Shown piece after piece: positions 25,141 to 34,680 of a stretch of DNA of 64,000 bases. The notes under the pieces were generated by a model, which was given only the letters and a program-made list of their open reading frames with translations, made no database searches and had not been told where the DNA came from. The DNA is from Gordonia zhaorongruii (GTDB taxonomy: Bacteria; Actinomycetota; Actinomycetes; Mycobacteriales; Mycobacteriaceae). The DNA is taken from positions 3,008,463 through 3,072,462 of the forward strand of contig NZ_CP041763.1 of assembly GCF_007559005.1 (NCBI RefSeq). Direction: 5' to 3'. Positions within the stretch are counted from its first letter, which is position 1. Each line of letters starts with the position of its first letter. Both the position numbers and the translations under genes were made by a program.

Positions 25141-26964
25141 TCAGCCCAAGCGCTCACGCAACTTGTCGAGCTCGCCACTGAGTTCGGTGGGCAGTTTGTC
25201 GCCGATGAACGAGAACCATTCCTCGATGCTCGGGATCTCCTCGCGCCACTCAGCGGGATCCACCGAGAGCGCTTCAGCCAGGTCGGCCGGATCGACGTCC
25301 AGACCCGACACATCGATCTCGTCGGGCTTGGCGACGATGCCGATCGGAGTCTCGACTCCCTCGACGTTGCCCTCGATACGGTCGACCATCCACTTGAGGA
25401 CACGGCTGTTCTCGCCGAATCCGGGCCACAGGAAGCGGCCGTCCTCGCCGCGGCGGAACCAGTTGACGTAGAACACATGCGGCAGCTGAGCGCCGTCCTT
25501 GCGTCCGATGTTCAGCCAATGCTCCAGGTAGTCGCCGACGTGGTAGCCCATGAACGGGAGCATGGCCATCGGGTCGCGGCGCGCGGTGCCGACCTTGCCC
25601 TCGGCTGCTGCCGTCTGCTCCGACGCCATGGTGGCGCCCATGTAGACGGCGTGCTCCCAGTCGCGAGCCTCGGTGATCAGCGGGACGGTCGTCTTCCGGC
25701 GGCCACCGAACAGGATCGCGGAGATCGGCACACCCTGCGGGTCGTCCCACTCGTCGGCGAGCGTCGGGCACTGCGACATCGGGGTGCAGTAGCGCGAGTT
25801 CGGGTGGGCGGCCTTCTCGCCGGACTCCGGCGTCCAATCGTTACCGCGCCAGTCGACGAGGTGATCCGGTTTGTCACCGCCGATGCCCTCCCACCAGACG
25901 TCACCGTCATCGGTGCGAGCGACATTCGTGTAGAGCGTGTTGCCCGCCTCGACCGTCTGCATGGCGACCGGGTTCGACGACATGCTGGTACCGGGCGCCA
26001 CGCCGAAGAAGCCGAACTCCGGGTTCACCGCGTACAGCCGGCCGTCGTCACCGAAACGCATCCAGGCGATGTCATCGCCGACGGTCTCAGCACGCCATCC
26101 CGGGAGGGTCGGCAGGATCATCGCGAGGTTCGTCTTACCGCAGGCGGACGGGAACGCCGCCGCCACGAAGTAGACCTTCTCCTCCGGGGAGGTCAGCTTG
26201 AGGATGAGCATGTGCTCGGCCAGCCAGCCCTCGTCGTGCGCCATCGCCGAGGCGATGCGGAGCGCGTAGCACTTCTTGCCGAGCAGTGCGTTGCCGCCGT
26301 AACCCGAACCGTAGGACCAGATCACGCGGTCCTCCGGGAAATGCACGATGTACTTGTCCGGGTTGCACGGCCACGGCACGTCCTGCTGACCCGGCTCCAG
26401 CGGGGCGCCTACCGAGTGCAGCGCCTTCACGAAGAACCCGTCGTCGCCGAGTGCCTCGAGCACCTTCGGGCCGACACGGGTCATCACGCGCATCGACAGG
26501 ACGACGTACTCCGAGTCGGTGACCTCGACGCCGAGTTTCGGATCGTCCGAGCCGAGCGGCCCCATGCAGAACGGCACCACGAACATGGTGCGGCCGCGCA
26601 TCGAACCGCGGTACAGGTCGGTCATGGTCGAACGCATCTCGTCCGGATCCACCCAGTTGTTGGTCGGGCCCGCCTCCTCTGCCGTCTTGGAGCAGATGAA
26701 GGTGCGAGACTCGACGCGTGCCACATCGGCGGGGTCGGAGAGCGCGAGGAACGAGTTCGGCTTCTTATCCTCGTTGAGTTTGACCATCGTGCCGGCCTGA
26801 ACCAGGTCGGCGGTCAGACGGTCCCATTCCTCGTCGCTGCCATCCGACCAGACCACACGGTCGGGCTGCGTCAATTCGGCAACCTCAGCCACCCAGGCCA
26901 ACAGCCCGGGGTGAGTGGTCGGGGCGTTTCCGGGTTCGAGGCCCGGAATGGTCGCAGCGGTCAT
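25141..26964 (-). CDS. pckA: Phosphoenolpyruvate carboxykinase (GTP)
   Basis: A 607-residue GTP-dependent PEPCK, full length for the family. The substrate loop [15 protein letters not shown] (217-231), the P-loop with the reactive Cys275 and Lys277 (FPSACGKTN) and the kinase-2 Asp pair 297-298 (VGDDIAW) are intact. It converts oxaloacetate plus GTP to PEP plus CO2, the first step of gluconeogenesis from fatty acids, alkanes or sterols, which suits a lipid-degrading organism. The ATG at 26964 has GAGGAG at good spacing; the in-frame extension to 27051 does not resemble PEPCK. It is monocistronic with its own terminator. Corresponds to Rv0211. Confidence 0.97.
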   Translation of the reverse strand: MTAATIPGLEPGNAPTTHPGLLAWVAEVAELTQPDRVVWSDGSDEEWDRLTADLVQAGTMVKLNEDKKPNSFLALSDPADVARVESRTFICSKTAEEAGPTNNWVDPDEMRSTMTDLYRGSMRGRTMFVVPFCMGPLGSDDPKLGVEVTDSEYVVLSMRVMTRVGPKVLEALGDDGFFVKALHSVGAPLEPGQQDVPWPCNPDKYIVHFPEDRVIWSYGSGYGGNALLGKKCYALRIASAMAHDEGWLAEHMLILKLTSPEEKVYFVAAAFPSACGKTNLAMILPTLPGWRAETVGDDIAWMRFGDDGRLYAVNPEFGFFGVAPGTSMSSNPVAMQTVEAGNTLYTNVARTDDGDVWWEGIGGDKPDHLVDWRGNDWTPESGEKAAHPNSRYCTPMSQCPTLADEWDDPQGVPISAILFGGRRKTTVPLITEARDWEHAVYMGATMASEQTAAAEGKVGTARRDPMAMLPFMGYHVGDYLEHWLNIGRKDGAQLPHVFYVNWFRRGEDGRFLWPGFGENSRVLKWMVDRIEGNVEGVETPIGIVAKPDEIDVSGLDVDPADLAEALSVDPAEWREEIPSIEEWFSFIGDKLPTELSGELDKLRERLG

Positions 26965-27084
26965 GTGGATCTCCTCGGTAACGGCAAGCCTGCGCGCATC
27001 CGGATGTCTTTTCACCGCGCGCAGTTGCCCACGAGGATACGCGTTGTCCACCTATGGCGAACAGCCGGGACAGCGAGGTATTCC

Positions 27085-27423
27085 TCACCGCAGGCGACCC
27101 AGTGACGTGGGTCTCCACTCGGGTCGGTCGATCGACAGTTCGCCGACGACGACGCCGCCCGCGCGGCCGAGTCGCGTCATGTGATCAACGCGGCCGTCCC
27201 CGTCCGAGTCGGCGAGGACCACGTGTTCGCCGTCGAGTTCGGTCGCGATCGAGTCGGCGACACCGTCTCCGTTCCCGTCGAAATCGGCGGGACCGAGGTC
27301 CCACACCGTCCCTGCCGCATACATCCACAGAGAACCGGGCTCCAGTGCAGGTGAATCCGGGACCTCGCCGGCGCGCGCGTCGACATCCCCGTCATCCGGT
27401 TCGATTCCGAACCAGTCATCCAT
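27085..27423 (-). CDS. Small acidic protein with EF-hand-like repeats (DUF6802-like)
   Basis: A 112-residue acidic protein with no signal peptide. Residues 47-57 (DFDGNGDGVAD) and 72-80 (DSDGDGRVD) are two DxDGxGD loops of the EF-hand or dockerin type, suggesting calcium-dependent folding. The composition resembles proteins I recall as DUF6802 in Gordonia and Mycobacterium, but I am not certain of that family number. Its start overlaps the end of the preceding gene by 8 bp, so it is the third gene of a coupled set with 27416-28717 and 28714-29472. The function is unknown. Confidence 0.65.
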   Translation of the reverse strand: MDDWFGIEPDDGDVDARAGEVPDSPALEPGSLWMYAAGTVWDLGPADFDGNGDGVADSIATELDGEHVVLADSDGDGRVDHMTRLGRAGGVVVGELSIDRPEWRPTSLGRLR

Positions 27424-28717
27424 CGGCGATTCCCCTCGTCGCGTGCACGACCGTCGCGTTCACGACCGTCGGGCGCTCGGCCGTCGAGGGCTCGGCGCGC
27501 CGCTGCTGGGTCCGCGTCCAGATCTCCCGGCTCACGTGTGCTTCCGCCGCGCCCAGGCGCGCCGCCAATCGATGCTCCATTCCGGTCCGGCTCATCGTGA
27601 TGGTGTCCGTCGTCCAGCGCTTCAACGCGGTCCGGGCAGCCGCTGCACGGCGCACCCCGACGATCCAGGCAGCGAGCACCACCCCGGTGAACACGGTGAG
27701 CACGGTTCCGATCCAGCCGAGCCCGGCCCACTCCGCCATCGGTGCCACCACCATGCGGCCCGCTCCCAGACCCGCGGTGGCACCGAGCAGGAGAACCACT
27801 GCGTCCTCGCCCGCTGCACGCCCGGAAGGAGCTGCCGGCAGCGGCGCTCCCGGCGCGGGCAGCGCGGGCACCGAGTGCTCGGCTCGCGCCGATCCGGTGC
27901 CCAGCCCCAGGACCGCCGCAGCACGAACCTGCTCGAGGCGGGCCGCGAGCATCCGGTCCGCCGACTCGCCGACCATGCCGACCGCCCGTCTCAGCCAGTC
28001 CGTGTAGGCGGCCGCATGACGTGGGTCCATCTCGCTGCACGCCCGGTCCGCGGTGACCGCCAATGCCTGGAGCACCTCCCGCGTCGCAGTGACGGCGTCT
28101 GCCCGCGCTGCGGTGAGCCCGGCGCGCAGCCCGCTCAGCCGGTTCCCCCGTGAGGTCCCCCGCGGGGAGACGGCGTCCGGGGACGTACTCACCACAGGCG
28201 TCCTCACCACAGGCGTCGGCGCACCCGGCACCCCGAGTGCAGACTCTCCGGGGAACGGCGGCTCGAGGGCTGTCAGCTCGGGAACATGGGTGCCGGGTTC
28301 CGCTCGACGCACCCATTCGGCAAGGTCGGAGACGCCTCCGTCCGCACCCGACTCACCCTGATCGGCACCGTCGACCGCTACGGCGAACAGCGCCAACCGC
28401 TTGCCTGGATCGAGAACCTCCCTGGACCGTGCGACGGCGTGCGGCCACTCCGGGATCCTGTCCACGCAGGTGGCGACCAGTGCCACCGGACGGTCCCCGG
28501 CGGCGAGATCGTGCAGCAACCTCATCTCCTCGTCCCCAGCGTCCGCCGACACATCGAGGGCAACGACCACACAGGCCCGGTCGGTGGGGACCGACCATCG
28601 ATCACGATGACGGACCCAGCTGGCAGAGGTATCGAGACCATGCCGGTTGAGCGCCTCGGCGAGTCGGTCCGGTTCGGCCCCCGGCATCCCGACGACCGCA
28701 ACGCGACGGCGACTCAT
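27416..28717 (-). CDS. Membrane protein with degenerate GTPase-like N-terminus
   Basis: A 433-residue protein I do not recognise with confidence. The N-terminus (VAVVGMPGAEPDRLAEAL) sits where a P-loop would be but lacks the GK[ST] core. LVATCVDRIPEW at about 79-90 recalls a TKxD G4 motif, again altered. A Pro-rich linker (about 150-195) and a helical region lead to two membrane segments (about 300-350) and an Arg-rich cytoplasmic tail. The arrangement is reminiscent of dynamin-like or IniA-type membrane proteins that have lost nucleotide binding. It overlaps its neighbours on both sides by 4-8 bp. By position it matches the Rv0209/Rv0210 region. Confidence 0.6.
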   Translation of the reverse strand: MSRRRVAVVGMPGAEPDRLAEALNRHGLDTSASWVRHRDRWSVPTDRACVVVALDVSADAGDEEMRLLHDLAAGDRPVALVATCVDRIPEWPHAVARSREVLDPGKRLALFAVAVDGADQGESGADGGVSDLAEWVRRAEPGTHVPELTALEPPFPGESALGVPGAPTPVVRTPVVSTSPDAVSPRGTSRGNRLSGLRAGLTAARADAVTATREVLQALAVTADRACSEMDPRHAAAYTDWLRRAVGMVGESADRMLAARLEQVRAAAVLGLGTGSARAEHSVPALPAPGAPLPAAPSGRAAGEDAVVLLLGATAGLGAGRMVVAPMAEWAGLGWIGTVLTVFTGVVLAAWIVGVRRAAAARTALKRWTTDTITMSRTGMEHRLAARLGAAEAHVSREIWTRTQQRRAEPSTAERPTVVNATVVHATRGIADG

Positions 28718-29472
28718 CGGGGTCCGCCGATTCGGGCCGCGAGCTCGCGTTCAGCGGCGTCGCGCCCGTCTCCAAGGGCCGCGATCAACCGCAGATCGGC
28801 GATCAACCTGGCATCCCGCATTCGCCCGACGTCGGCGGACACCGCCCGGATCGGCACCACGAGTGCGTCGAGTCCGCTGATCCGGTGCAGGTGAGCGGTG
28901 ACCGCCCGTGCGGACGCGTCCGGATCGCCGTCCAGGAACTTCCGTGCCGCAGTCACCCCGGCCAGGCCGAACCTGCGCACCAGGGCCGGACCGACGGAGT
29001 CCGTGTCGGCGTCCGGGGTGCAGAGCCTCTCGAGGTCGGCCGGCCCCGCGATCGCCCCGGCCAGCAGTCCCGACACCGGATGGACCGTGACACCGAGTTC
29101 GTTCGCCGCATCGTCGGCCAGACGCTGCGCGTCCGTACGGACGTCCGCCTTTCCGGCCACCACGATCCGAGGCCGGTCAGCATGTTCCGCGGCCTCATGT
29201 CCTGCGGCCTCGTGGTCGCGCGCGCGGGGAGACGCACCGATGACCCGGATCTCCAGATCGGGGCGCACGTCCCCATCGCTTGGGTCTTGACCGATGCGCA
29301 CGACGCACGACAACCGGAAGCGGGCGCGCAATGCAGCGGCGAGCGTCCGGCGGCCGGTTCCCGGATGGCCGCTGATCTCGACGAGAAGTGTCGAATTCCG
29401 TCGTTCGTATGCGCAGGCCACGGCGTGCGGCATCTGGTCTCCGCACGTATCAGTCCCCGGTGATCCGCTCAT
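28714..29472 (-). CDS. P-loop GTPase-like protein with altered motifs
   Basis: About 252 residues. A Walker A-like GHPGTGRRT replaces the invariant Lys with Arg, VVAGKADVRT resembles the NKxD G4 motif (Asn replaced by Gly), and HPVSGLLAGA stands at the G5 position. A helical C-terminal half follows. I read this as a degenerate small GTPase or dynamin-type head whose partner is the membrane protein encoded immediately downstream with a 4-bp overlap. The ATG at 29472 is chosen because GGGGAGG lies 8 bp upstream; in-frame ATGs at 29478 and 29493 are less well placed. Nucleotide binding is unproven. Confidence 0.6.
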   Translation of the reverse strand: MSGSPGTDTCGDQMPHAVACAYERRNSTLLVEISGHPGTGRRTLAAALRARFRLSCVVRIGQDPSDGDVRPDLEIRVIGASPRARDHEAAGHEAAEHADRPRIVVAGKADVRTDAQRLADDAANELGVTVHPVSGLLAGAIAGPADLERLCTPDADTDSVGPALVRRFGLAGVTAARKFLDGDPDASARAVTAHLHRISGLDALVVPIRAVSADVGRMRDARLIADLRLIAALGDGRDAAERELAARIGGPR

Positions 29473-29629
29473 GACCATCGCCTCCCCGCGCATCGGATCC
29501 GACGCTACGCCGAGGCGTCGACGTGCAGACCCCGATGAACCGAGTGCTCCGCGATCTGTGGATAACTCCGGTCGCCGACACAGTGAGGCGACTGCTCACA
29601 GGGGTGCCAGTTGTGATCGACCAGCGTAA

Positions 29630-30463
29630 ATGAGACACGATGGACCGGTGAACACCGACCCAGCAGAAGGTCAGCAGGAGAACACCCCGGCGACCGGCGA
29701 TGCCGACGACCGTTCCCGCCTCTACCCGCGCGTGACCAGCTTCCGCTTTCGCCGGGGCAGCCTCACCGCAGGTCAGAAGCGCAACTGGGAGACGCTCTGG
29801 CCCACCCTCGGCCGTGACCTGCGCACCGGCCCGGACCGGGCCGCCGAACCGCCGATGGACGCCGATTCGTGGTTCGGCCGCACCGCACCGCTGATCATCG
29901 AGGTGGGCAGCGGAACCGGGATCTCGACTGCGGCGATGGCCGAGGCCGAGCCGGACGCGAACGTGGTCGCCGTCGAGGTGTACCAGCCCGGTCTGGCCCA
30001 ACTCGTCGGGCTCCTCGACCGCGCCGGGCTCACGAACGTTCGGATGGTCCGCGGGGACGCCACCATCGTCCTCACCGAGCTCGTGGAATCGGACAGCTTG
30101 ACCGGCGTCCGCGTGTACTTCCCGGACCCCTGGCCCAAGACGCGCCACCACAAGCGTCGGTTCCTGCAGTCGGGGACCATCGAGCTGATCGCCGACCGTC
30201 TCAAGCCGGGCGGGGTCCTCCACATCGCGACCGACCACGCCGATTACGCGTTGTGGATCGCCGAGTTGATGGCGACGCAGCACCCTGATCGGCCCCACGT
30301 GGTGCCGTTGACCTTCGATTCACCGATCCTCCTGGACCGTCCGACGACTAAGTTCGAGGGACGGGCTCACGTGGAGGGTCGTGACGTCAACGAGTTCGTG
30401 TACGTGAAGCCCTTCCCGCGGAAGGCCCGCACCGGGGCCCCGACCGAGGAGGATCAGCCATGA
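29630..30463 (+). CDS. trmB: tRNA (guanine-N7-)-methyltransferase TrmB
   Basis: A 277-residue SAM-dependent methyltransferase. The SAM-binding motif is IIEVGSGTG, and the TrmB-specific segment YFPDPWPKTRHHKRRF contains the tRNA-contacting basic residues and catalytic region. It makes m7G46 in the tRNA variable loop. The first ~35 residues are non-conserved. The start may be the ATG at 29630 or the GTG at 29648; neither has an obvious ribosome site, which would fit a leaderless message. The stop overlaps the NYN-domain gene by 4 bp, forming trmB-NYN-(mmpL3) as in Rv0208c-Rv0206c. Confidence 0.94.
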   Translation: MRHDGPVNTDPAEGQQENTPATGDADDRSRLYPRVTSFRFRRGSLTAGQKRNWETLWPTLGRDLRTGPDRAAEPPMDADSWFGRTAPLIIEVGSGTGISTAAMAEAEPDANVVAVEVYQPGLAQLVGLLDRAGLTNVRMVRGDATIVLTELVESDSLTGVRVYFPDPWPKTRHHKRRFLQSGTIELIADRLKPGGVLHIATDHADYALWIAELMATQHPDRPHVVPLTFDSPILLDRPTTKFEGRAHVEGRDVNEFVYVKPFPRKARTGAPTEEDQP

Positions 30464-31116
30464 CCTCGCCAGATTTCGCGACGTCGATCAACGGCACCAG
30501 CCCGGCGAAGCGGGTACTCCTCGTCTGGGACGCCCCGAACATGGACATGGGGCTGGGCAGCCTCCTCGGCGGCCGCCCGACGGCAGCCCATCGCCCCCGC
30601 TTCGATGCCCTCGGACGGTGGATCCTGCAGCGGACCGCAGCGATCGGCGCCGCGTCGCACGCCGATGTGGAACCGGAGGCCACGGTGTTCACCAACATCG
30701 TCCCCGGCAGTGCAGACGTCGTGCGCCCGTGGGTGGAGGCGCTGCGCAACGTCGGTTACGCGGTCTTCGCGAAGCCGAAACTCGCCGACGACAGCGACGT
30801 CGACGACGATATGCTCGATCACCTGCAGGTGAGGCGCCACAACCCGGGCTTAGCGGGTGTCATCGTCGCGTCCGCCGACGGACAGGCGTTCCGGGAACCA
30901 TTGCTGGAGCTCGCGTCCGAGGGTGTTCCCGTCACCGTCATCGGGTTCCGCGAGCACGCGAGCTGGGCACTGAGCGCCGACGAGCTGGAGTTCGTCGACC
31001 TTGAGGAGATTCCCGGCGTATTCCGCGAGCCGCTGCCGCGCATCAGCCTCGATTCGCTGCCCGACGACGGCGCTTGGCTCACGCCGTTCCGTCCGCTCGG
31101 CGCGTTGCTCAAGTGA
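30460..31116 (+). CDS. NYN-domain (PIN-like) predicted RNase, Rv0207c-like
   Basis: A 218-residue NYN/LabA-type protein. The acidic residues expected for a PIN-like nuclease are present: WDAPNMD (about 29-35), the Asp cluster DDSDVDDDMLDH and ASADGQAF. Such domains cleave RNA with Mg2+. The ATG overlaps the trmB stop (ATGA). Linkage to trmB suggests work on tRNA or other structured RNA; linkage to mmpL3 is conserved but unexplained. The last ~35 residues look like a disordered linker ending in a conserved hydrophobic patch. Confidence 0.8.
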   Translation: MTSPDFATSINGTSPAKRVLLVWDAPNMDMGLGSLLGGRPTAAHRPRFDALGRWILQRTAAIGAASHADVEPEATVFTNIVPGSADVVRPWVEALRNVGYAVFAKPKLADDSDVDDDMLDHLQVRRHNPGLAGVIVASADGQAFREPLLELASEGVPVTVIGFREHASWALSADELEFVDLEEIPGVFREPLPRISLDSLPDDGAWLTPFRPLGALLK

Positions 31117-31222
31117 CGTACGCGAGACGCTGTTCTAGTGTGACGACGGGCAGACCCGCCCGGACTCTGGCTGTCCGACCCGTGAGCAGGGTGACGGAAA
31201 ACCTGAATCCGTAACCGCACTT

Positions 31223-31240
31223 TCTCAGGTGAAACTGAGA
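31223..31240. promoter_or_regulatory. Inverted repeat in the mmpL3 leader
   Basis: TCTCAGGTGAAACTGAGA (6-bp arms) lies 41 bp upstream of the mmpL3 GTG, in the 165-bp gap after the NYN gene. It could be an operator or a small mRNA hairpin. Nothing else clear was seen in this gap. Confidence 0.4.
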
Positions 31241-31281
31241 CAATCGCCCTTTCGGGTATTGGCGACAGGAAGGAACCCGGC

Positions 31282-34200
31282 GTGTTCGGATCCCTCGGCT
31301 CATTCGTGTACCGGATGCGCTATACCGTTCTCGCGGTGCTCATCGCCTTGATGGGCGGCCTCGGTCTCTACGGAATGGACCTGTCGAAGCACCTGTCGCA
31401 GAGCGGCTGGTTCGACCCTAAATCCGAGTCGGTCACCGGCTCCGTGGTCGCCGACAGCGCGCTCGGCCGCGACCACAAATCCGATGTGATCCTGCTGATC
31501 ACACCGCCGGACGGCACACCCATCGACGATCCGGTCTTCGGTCAGAAGATGACCCAGATGACCAATGATCTGATCGAGGAGCATCCGGATGTGGTCAGCC
31601 GGGAGGTCGACGACACCCATGCGGGCCTGATCAGTCCGTTCGACCCGGTCAAGACATCGGCCGACGAAGCCGCCGCCGAGATGAAACGCGACCGGCAGTG
31701 GACGGACGACCGCAAGCACGGGTTCATCTCCATCGGTGTCACCGGTAACGACGACACCACGATCCTGAAGAACTATCAGCAGATAGAACCGTTCTTCGAC
31801 GGCCTCGCCGAACGCTACGACGTGCCGAACACGACATTCGAGCTGACCGGCCTGCAGCCCATCGCAGGTGCGATGGCCGCGGGCATGGACGCCGACATTC
31901 ACCGAGCAGAGGTGATCGCGCTACCGGTGGTCGCACTGATGCTGCTGTTCGTGTTCGGCGGTGTGGTCGCCGCAATCCTGCCGGTGTTCATCGGCGGTCT
32001 CACCATCGCCGGTTCTCTCGGTATCACCAAGATGATCGCGCAGGCCACCGAACTCAACGTCTTCGCGCAGTCCGTGATCACCCTGATCGGACTCGGTATC
32101 GCGATCGACTACGGACTGTTCATGGTGAGCAGATTCCGCGAGGAACTCGCCGAGGGTTACACGGTGAAGGCAGCGGTCCGAAGATCGGTGATGACATCCG
32201 GTCAGACGATCGCGTTCTCGGCGACGATCATCATCGCCGCCCTCGCCTGTCTGCTCATGTTCCCGCAGGCCTTCCTGAAATCCGTCGCGTACGGTGCGAT
32301 CTCATCGGTCGCACTGGCCGCGCTCCTGTCGGTGACCGTGCTGCCCGCGCTCCTGTCGGTACTCGGGCGTCATGTGAACGCTTTCAGCGTGCCGTTCCTC
32401 AACCGCAACCAGACGCGTGAGGAAGTCGAGGCCGGATTCTGGGGCAGGCTCGCGAGTTGGGTGATGAAGCACCCGGTGAAGACGGCCGTCCCCACCGTCC
32501 TGCTGCTCCTGGCGTTGATCATTCCCTTCAGCAACATCCAGTTCGGCGGTCTGAGCGAGAAGTACCTGCCGCCGGACAACCCGAACCGCGTCGCGCAGGA
32601 GAACTTCGACAAGCTGTTCCCCACTGAGCGCACCGAAGAGCTCAAGATGGTGATCGTCTACAACCAGGAAGGCGACAACGTCGCCGGGAGGTTGCAGTCC
32701 ATCGCCGACGAGGCGAACCAGATCCCCGGTTTCACCAAGCCGTTCTCCCCGACCGCCGAGGGCGGCGCGCTCGACGGTGTGTACGGCGACGAGGAGACCG
32801 GTCTGGGCGTCACCCAGATGTCCGCCGGCCTCGTGGACCGGAACACCTCAGCCGAAGCCATCAAGGAACTTCGGGCCATCGACAACCAGGGCATGCGCAT
32901 CTACATCGCGGGCACCCCGGCTCTGACACAGGACTCCATCGATTCGCTGATGGAGAAACTGCCGCTGATGGCGGTGTTGCTGGTCCTTGTGACCGGCCTG
33001 TTGATGTTCCTGGCCTTCGGGTCGGTGATCCTGCCGATCAAGGCCGCGTTGATGACCGCGCTGGGCCTCGGGTCGACGCTCGGCATCCTGACGTGGATCT
33101 TCATCGACGGCCACGGCGCATCACTCGCGAACTTCACGCCGGGACCGCTCTTCGCCGCGATCCTGGTGCTGATCATCGCGATCATCTACGGCTTGTCAAC
33201 GGACTACGAGATATTCCTGTTGTCGAGAATGGTCGAGGCCAGACAGAACGGCGCCTCGACCACCGAGGCGATCCGGACCGGTACCGCCAACACCGGCCGC
33301 ATCATCACCGCCGCGGCCGCGATCCTGGTGGTGGTGACCGGCGCATTCGGCTTGTCCGAGATCGTGATGATGAAGTACATCGCGTTCGGCATGATCGCTG
33401 CGCTGATCCTCGACGCCACGATCATCCGCATGCTGCTCGTGCCCTCGGTGATGAAACTCCTCGGCGACGACTGCTGGTGGTCGCCGCGCTGGATGCAGAA
33501 GCTGCAGCAGCGCATCGGATTGGGCGAGACCACACTCAGCGACGAACCGGACGAGAAGGAGCAGCGTCCGCTCGAGTCGGCTGCGGTACGTGCCGGCGGA
33601 GTCGTGGAGGCCGCCGAGGCTCCGACCTCGGCTATGCAGGCGTCCGCCCCGCGCACGCCGGACCGGCCCGTCGCTGGCCGCGCGGCGCCGACGGGCGTCT
33701 CGCGCGCACTCTCGCGTGCTCGCCCGCAGGGCACCGCACCCGAGCGCGATCGCTCCGGACCCAGCACGGACAGCACGCTCGACGAGTTGATCGGGGACGA
33801 CGAGCCCGCGACCGGCGCGCGGACGACCGGCTCCCGGCCCGCTGTTCCGAGTAAGGCCGTTCCGGGTAAGGCCGTTCCGGGCAAGGCGGCCGTTCCAGGC
33901 CGGACTGCTCCAGGCCGGACCGGACCGAACAGGACCGGACCGCAGGAGCAGCCGCCCCGGCCGAATGCACCGGAGCCTGACATCGCACGACCGGCCACCT
34001 CGGGACGCAAGTCCGATGGCCCCGATACCGGTTCGTGGCGGCTGGGTGCCGGCGGCGTCCGTCAGGCATCGCGCGATCTGCGGCCCCGCCCGCAACCACG
34101 ACCCGGGGCCCCGCTCGCGCAACCCGCCCGGCCCCAGCAGCCGGGCGCCCGCCCGGCCGGCGCCAACCAGCCGATTCCCGGTTCGGCATCCCGCACGCCC

Positions 34201-34659
34201 GGGCCGAGCACGAATCGGCCGCAGGGGCCGCCGCAGCGACCCACGTCGCAGCCGATCCCCGCGCAGCCCGGCGAACAGGGCGATCGGACGCCTGACGGCC
34301 GAACGCAGGGCGACACCGGACGTCGCCAACCGCCTCGGCCGCAGCGCCCCACCTCGGGACCGATCCGTCCGCAGGCCCCGCAGAATCGTGGACCGCGTTC
34401 CCCTGCACCCGAATCCTCTGCACCCCGATCCCCTGCACCCCGATCCCCTGCACCCGGATCTTCGGCACCCCAGTCCCCGGCCCAGCCTGATCCCACCGAG
34501 GACGAGCCACAGGACAAGCCGCAGAACAAGCACTCGACGAGTGACGACTCGCAGCGGTCAGGCCGTGAACTACGTCCCGACCGTGGCGATGAGGGAACAC
34601 AGATAAGCGTGCAGGAGCTGCTGCGCCGCAGTCGGGGTCGTCAGTCCGGCGACGAGTGA
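31282..34659 (+). CDS. mmpL3: MmpL3-type trehalose monomycolate transporter
   Basis: A 1125-residue RND transporter. It has twelve predicted membrane helices, two periplasmic porter domains (about 40-200 and 420-560) and the proton-relay Asp-Tyr pairs Asp276-Tyr277 (helix 4) and Asp641-Tyr642 (helix 10), equivalent to those bound by MmpL3 inhibitors. It flips or exports trehalose monomycolate for the outer membrane. From residue ~760 a very long Pro/Arg/Ser-rich cytoplasmic tail contains short peptide repeats, making the protein about 180 residues longer than the M. tuberculosis one (944). The GTG start has AGGAAGGA upstream. It is placed after trmB and the NYN gene, as in Rv0208c-Rv0206c. 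Confidence 0.95.
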   Translation: MFGSLGSFVYRMRYTVLAVLIALMGGLGLYGMDLSKHLSQSGWFDPKSESVTGSVVADSALGRDHKSDVILLITPPDGTPIDDPVFGQKMTQMTNDLIEEHPDVVSREVDDTHAGLISPFDPVKTSADEAAAEMKRDRQWTDDRKHGFISIGVTGNDDTTILKNYQQIEPFFDGLAERYDVPNTTFELTGLQPIAGAMAAGMDADIHRAEVIALPVVALMLLFVFGGVVAAILPVFIGGLTIAGSLGITKMIAQATELNVFAQSVITLIGLGIAIDYGLFMVSRFREELAEGYTVKAAVRRSVMTSGQTIAFSATIIIAALACLLMFPQAFLKSVAYGAISSVALAALLSVTVLPALLSVLGRHVNAFSVPFLNRNQTREEVEAGFWGRLASWVMKHPVKTAVPTVLLLLALIIPFSNIQFGGLSEKYLPPDNPNRVAQENFDKLFPTERTEELKMVIVYNQEGDNVAGRLQSIADEANQIPGFTKPFSPTAEGGALDGVYGDEETGLGVTQMSAGLVDRNTSAEAIKELRAIDNQGMRIYIAGTPALTQDSIDSLMEKLPLMAVLLVLVTGLLMFLAFGSVILPIKAALMTALGLGSTLGILTWIFIDGHGASLANFTPGPLFAAILVLIIAIIYGLSTDYEIFLLSRMVEARQNGASTTEAIRTGTANTGRIITAAAAILVVVTGAFGLSEIVMMKYIAFGMIAALILDATIIRMLLVPSVMKLLGDDCWWSPRWMQKLQQRIGLGETTLSDEPDEKEQRPLESAAVRAGGVVEAAEAPTSAMQASAPRTPDRPVAGRAAPTGVSRALSRARPQGTAPERDRSGPSTDSTLDELIGDDEPATGARTTGSRPAVPSKAVPGKAVPGKAAVPGRTAPGRTGPNRTGPQEQPPRPNAPEPDIARPATSGRKSDGPDTGSWRLGAGGVRQASRDLRPRPQPRPGAPLAQPARPQQPGARPAGANQPIPGSASRTPGPSTNRPQGPPQRPTSQPIPAQPGEQGDRTPDGRTQGDTGRRQPPRPQRPTSGPIRPQAPQNRGPRSPAPESSAPRSPAPRSPAPGSSAPQSPAQPDPTEDEPQDKPQNKHSTSDDSQRSGRELRPDRGDEGTQISVQELLRRSRGRQSGDE
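33841..33885 (+). repeat. 15-bp repeats in the MmpL3 tail (AVPGK)
   Basis: Three 15-bp units (33841, 33856, 33871) encode AVPSK-AVPGK-AVPGK. A shifted, diverged fourth (AVPGR) follows after one extra codon. They suggest recent slippage expansion of the cytoplasmic tail. Confidence 0.8.
34396..34485 (+). repeat. Six 15-bp repeats in the MmpL3 tail (SPAP/SSAP)
   Basis: Six consecutive 15-bp units, of which 34426-34440 and 34441-34455 are identical, encode the pattern xSPAP/xSSAP. They lie in the disordered Pro-rich tail of MmpL3 and are likely length-variable between strains. Confidence 0.82.
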
Positions 34660-34680
34660 CTGCCGGTTAGGGTGTAGTCC

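Noticed and set aside
31117..31281. Possible riboswitch in the leader before mmpL3
   Set aside because: I looked for c-di-AMP (ydaO) and cobalamin riboswitch core elements and could not place them; only a short inverted repeat is supported.
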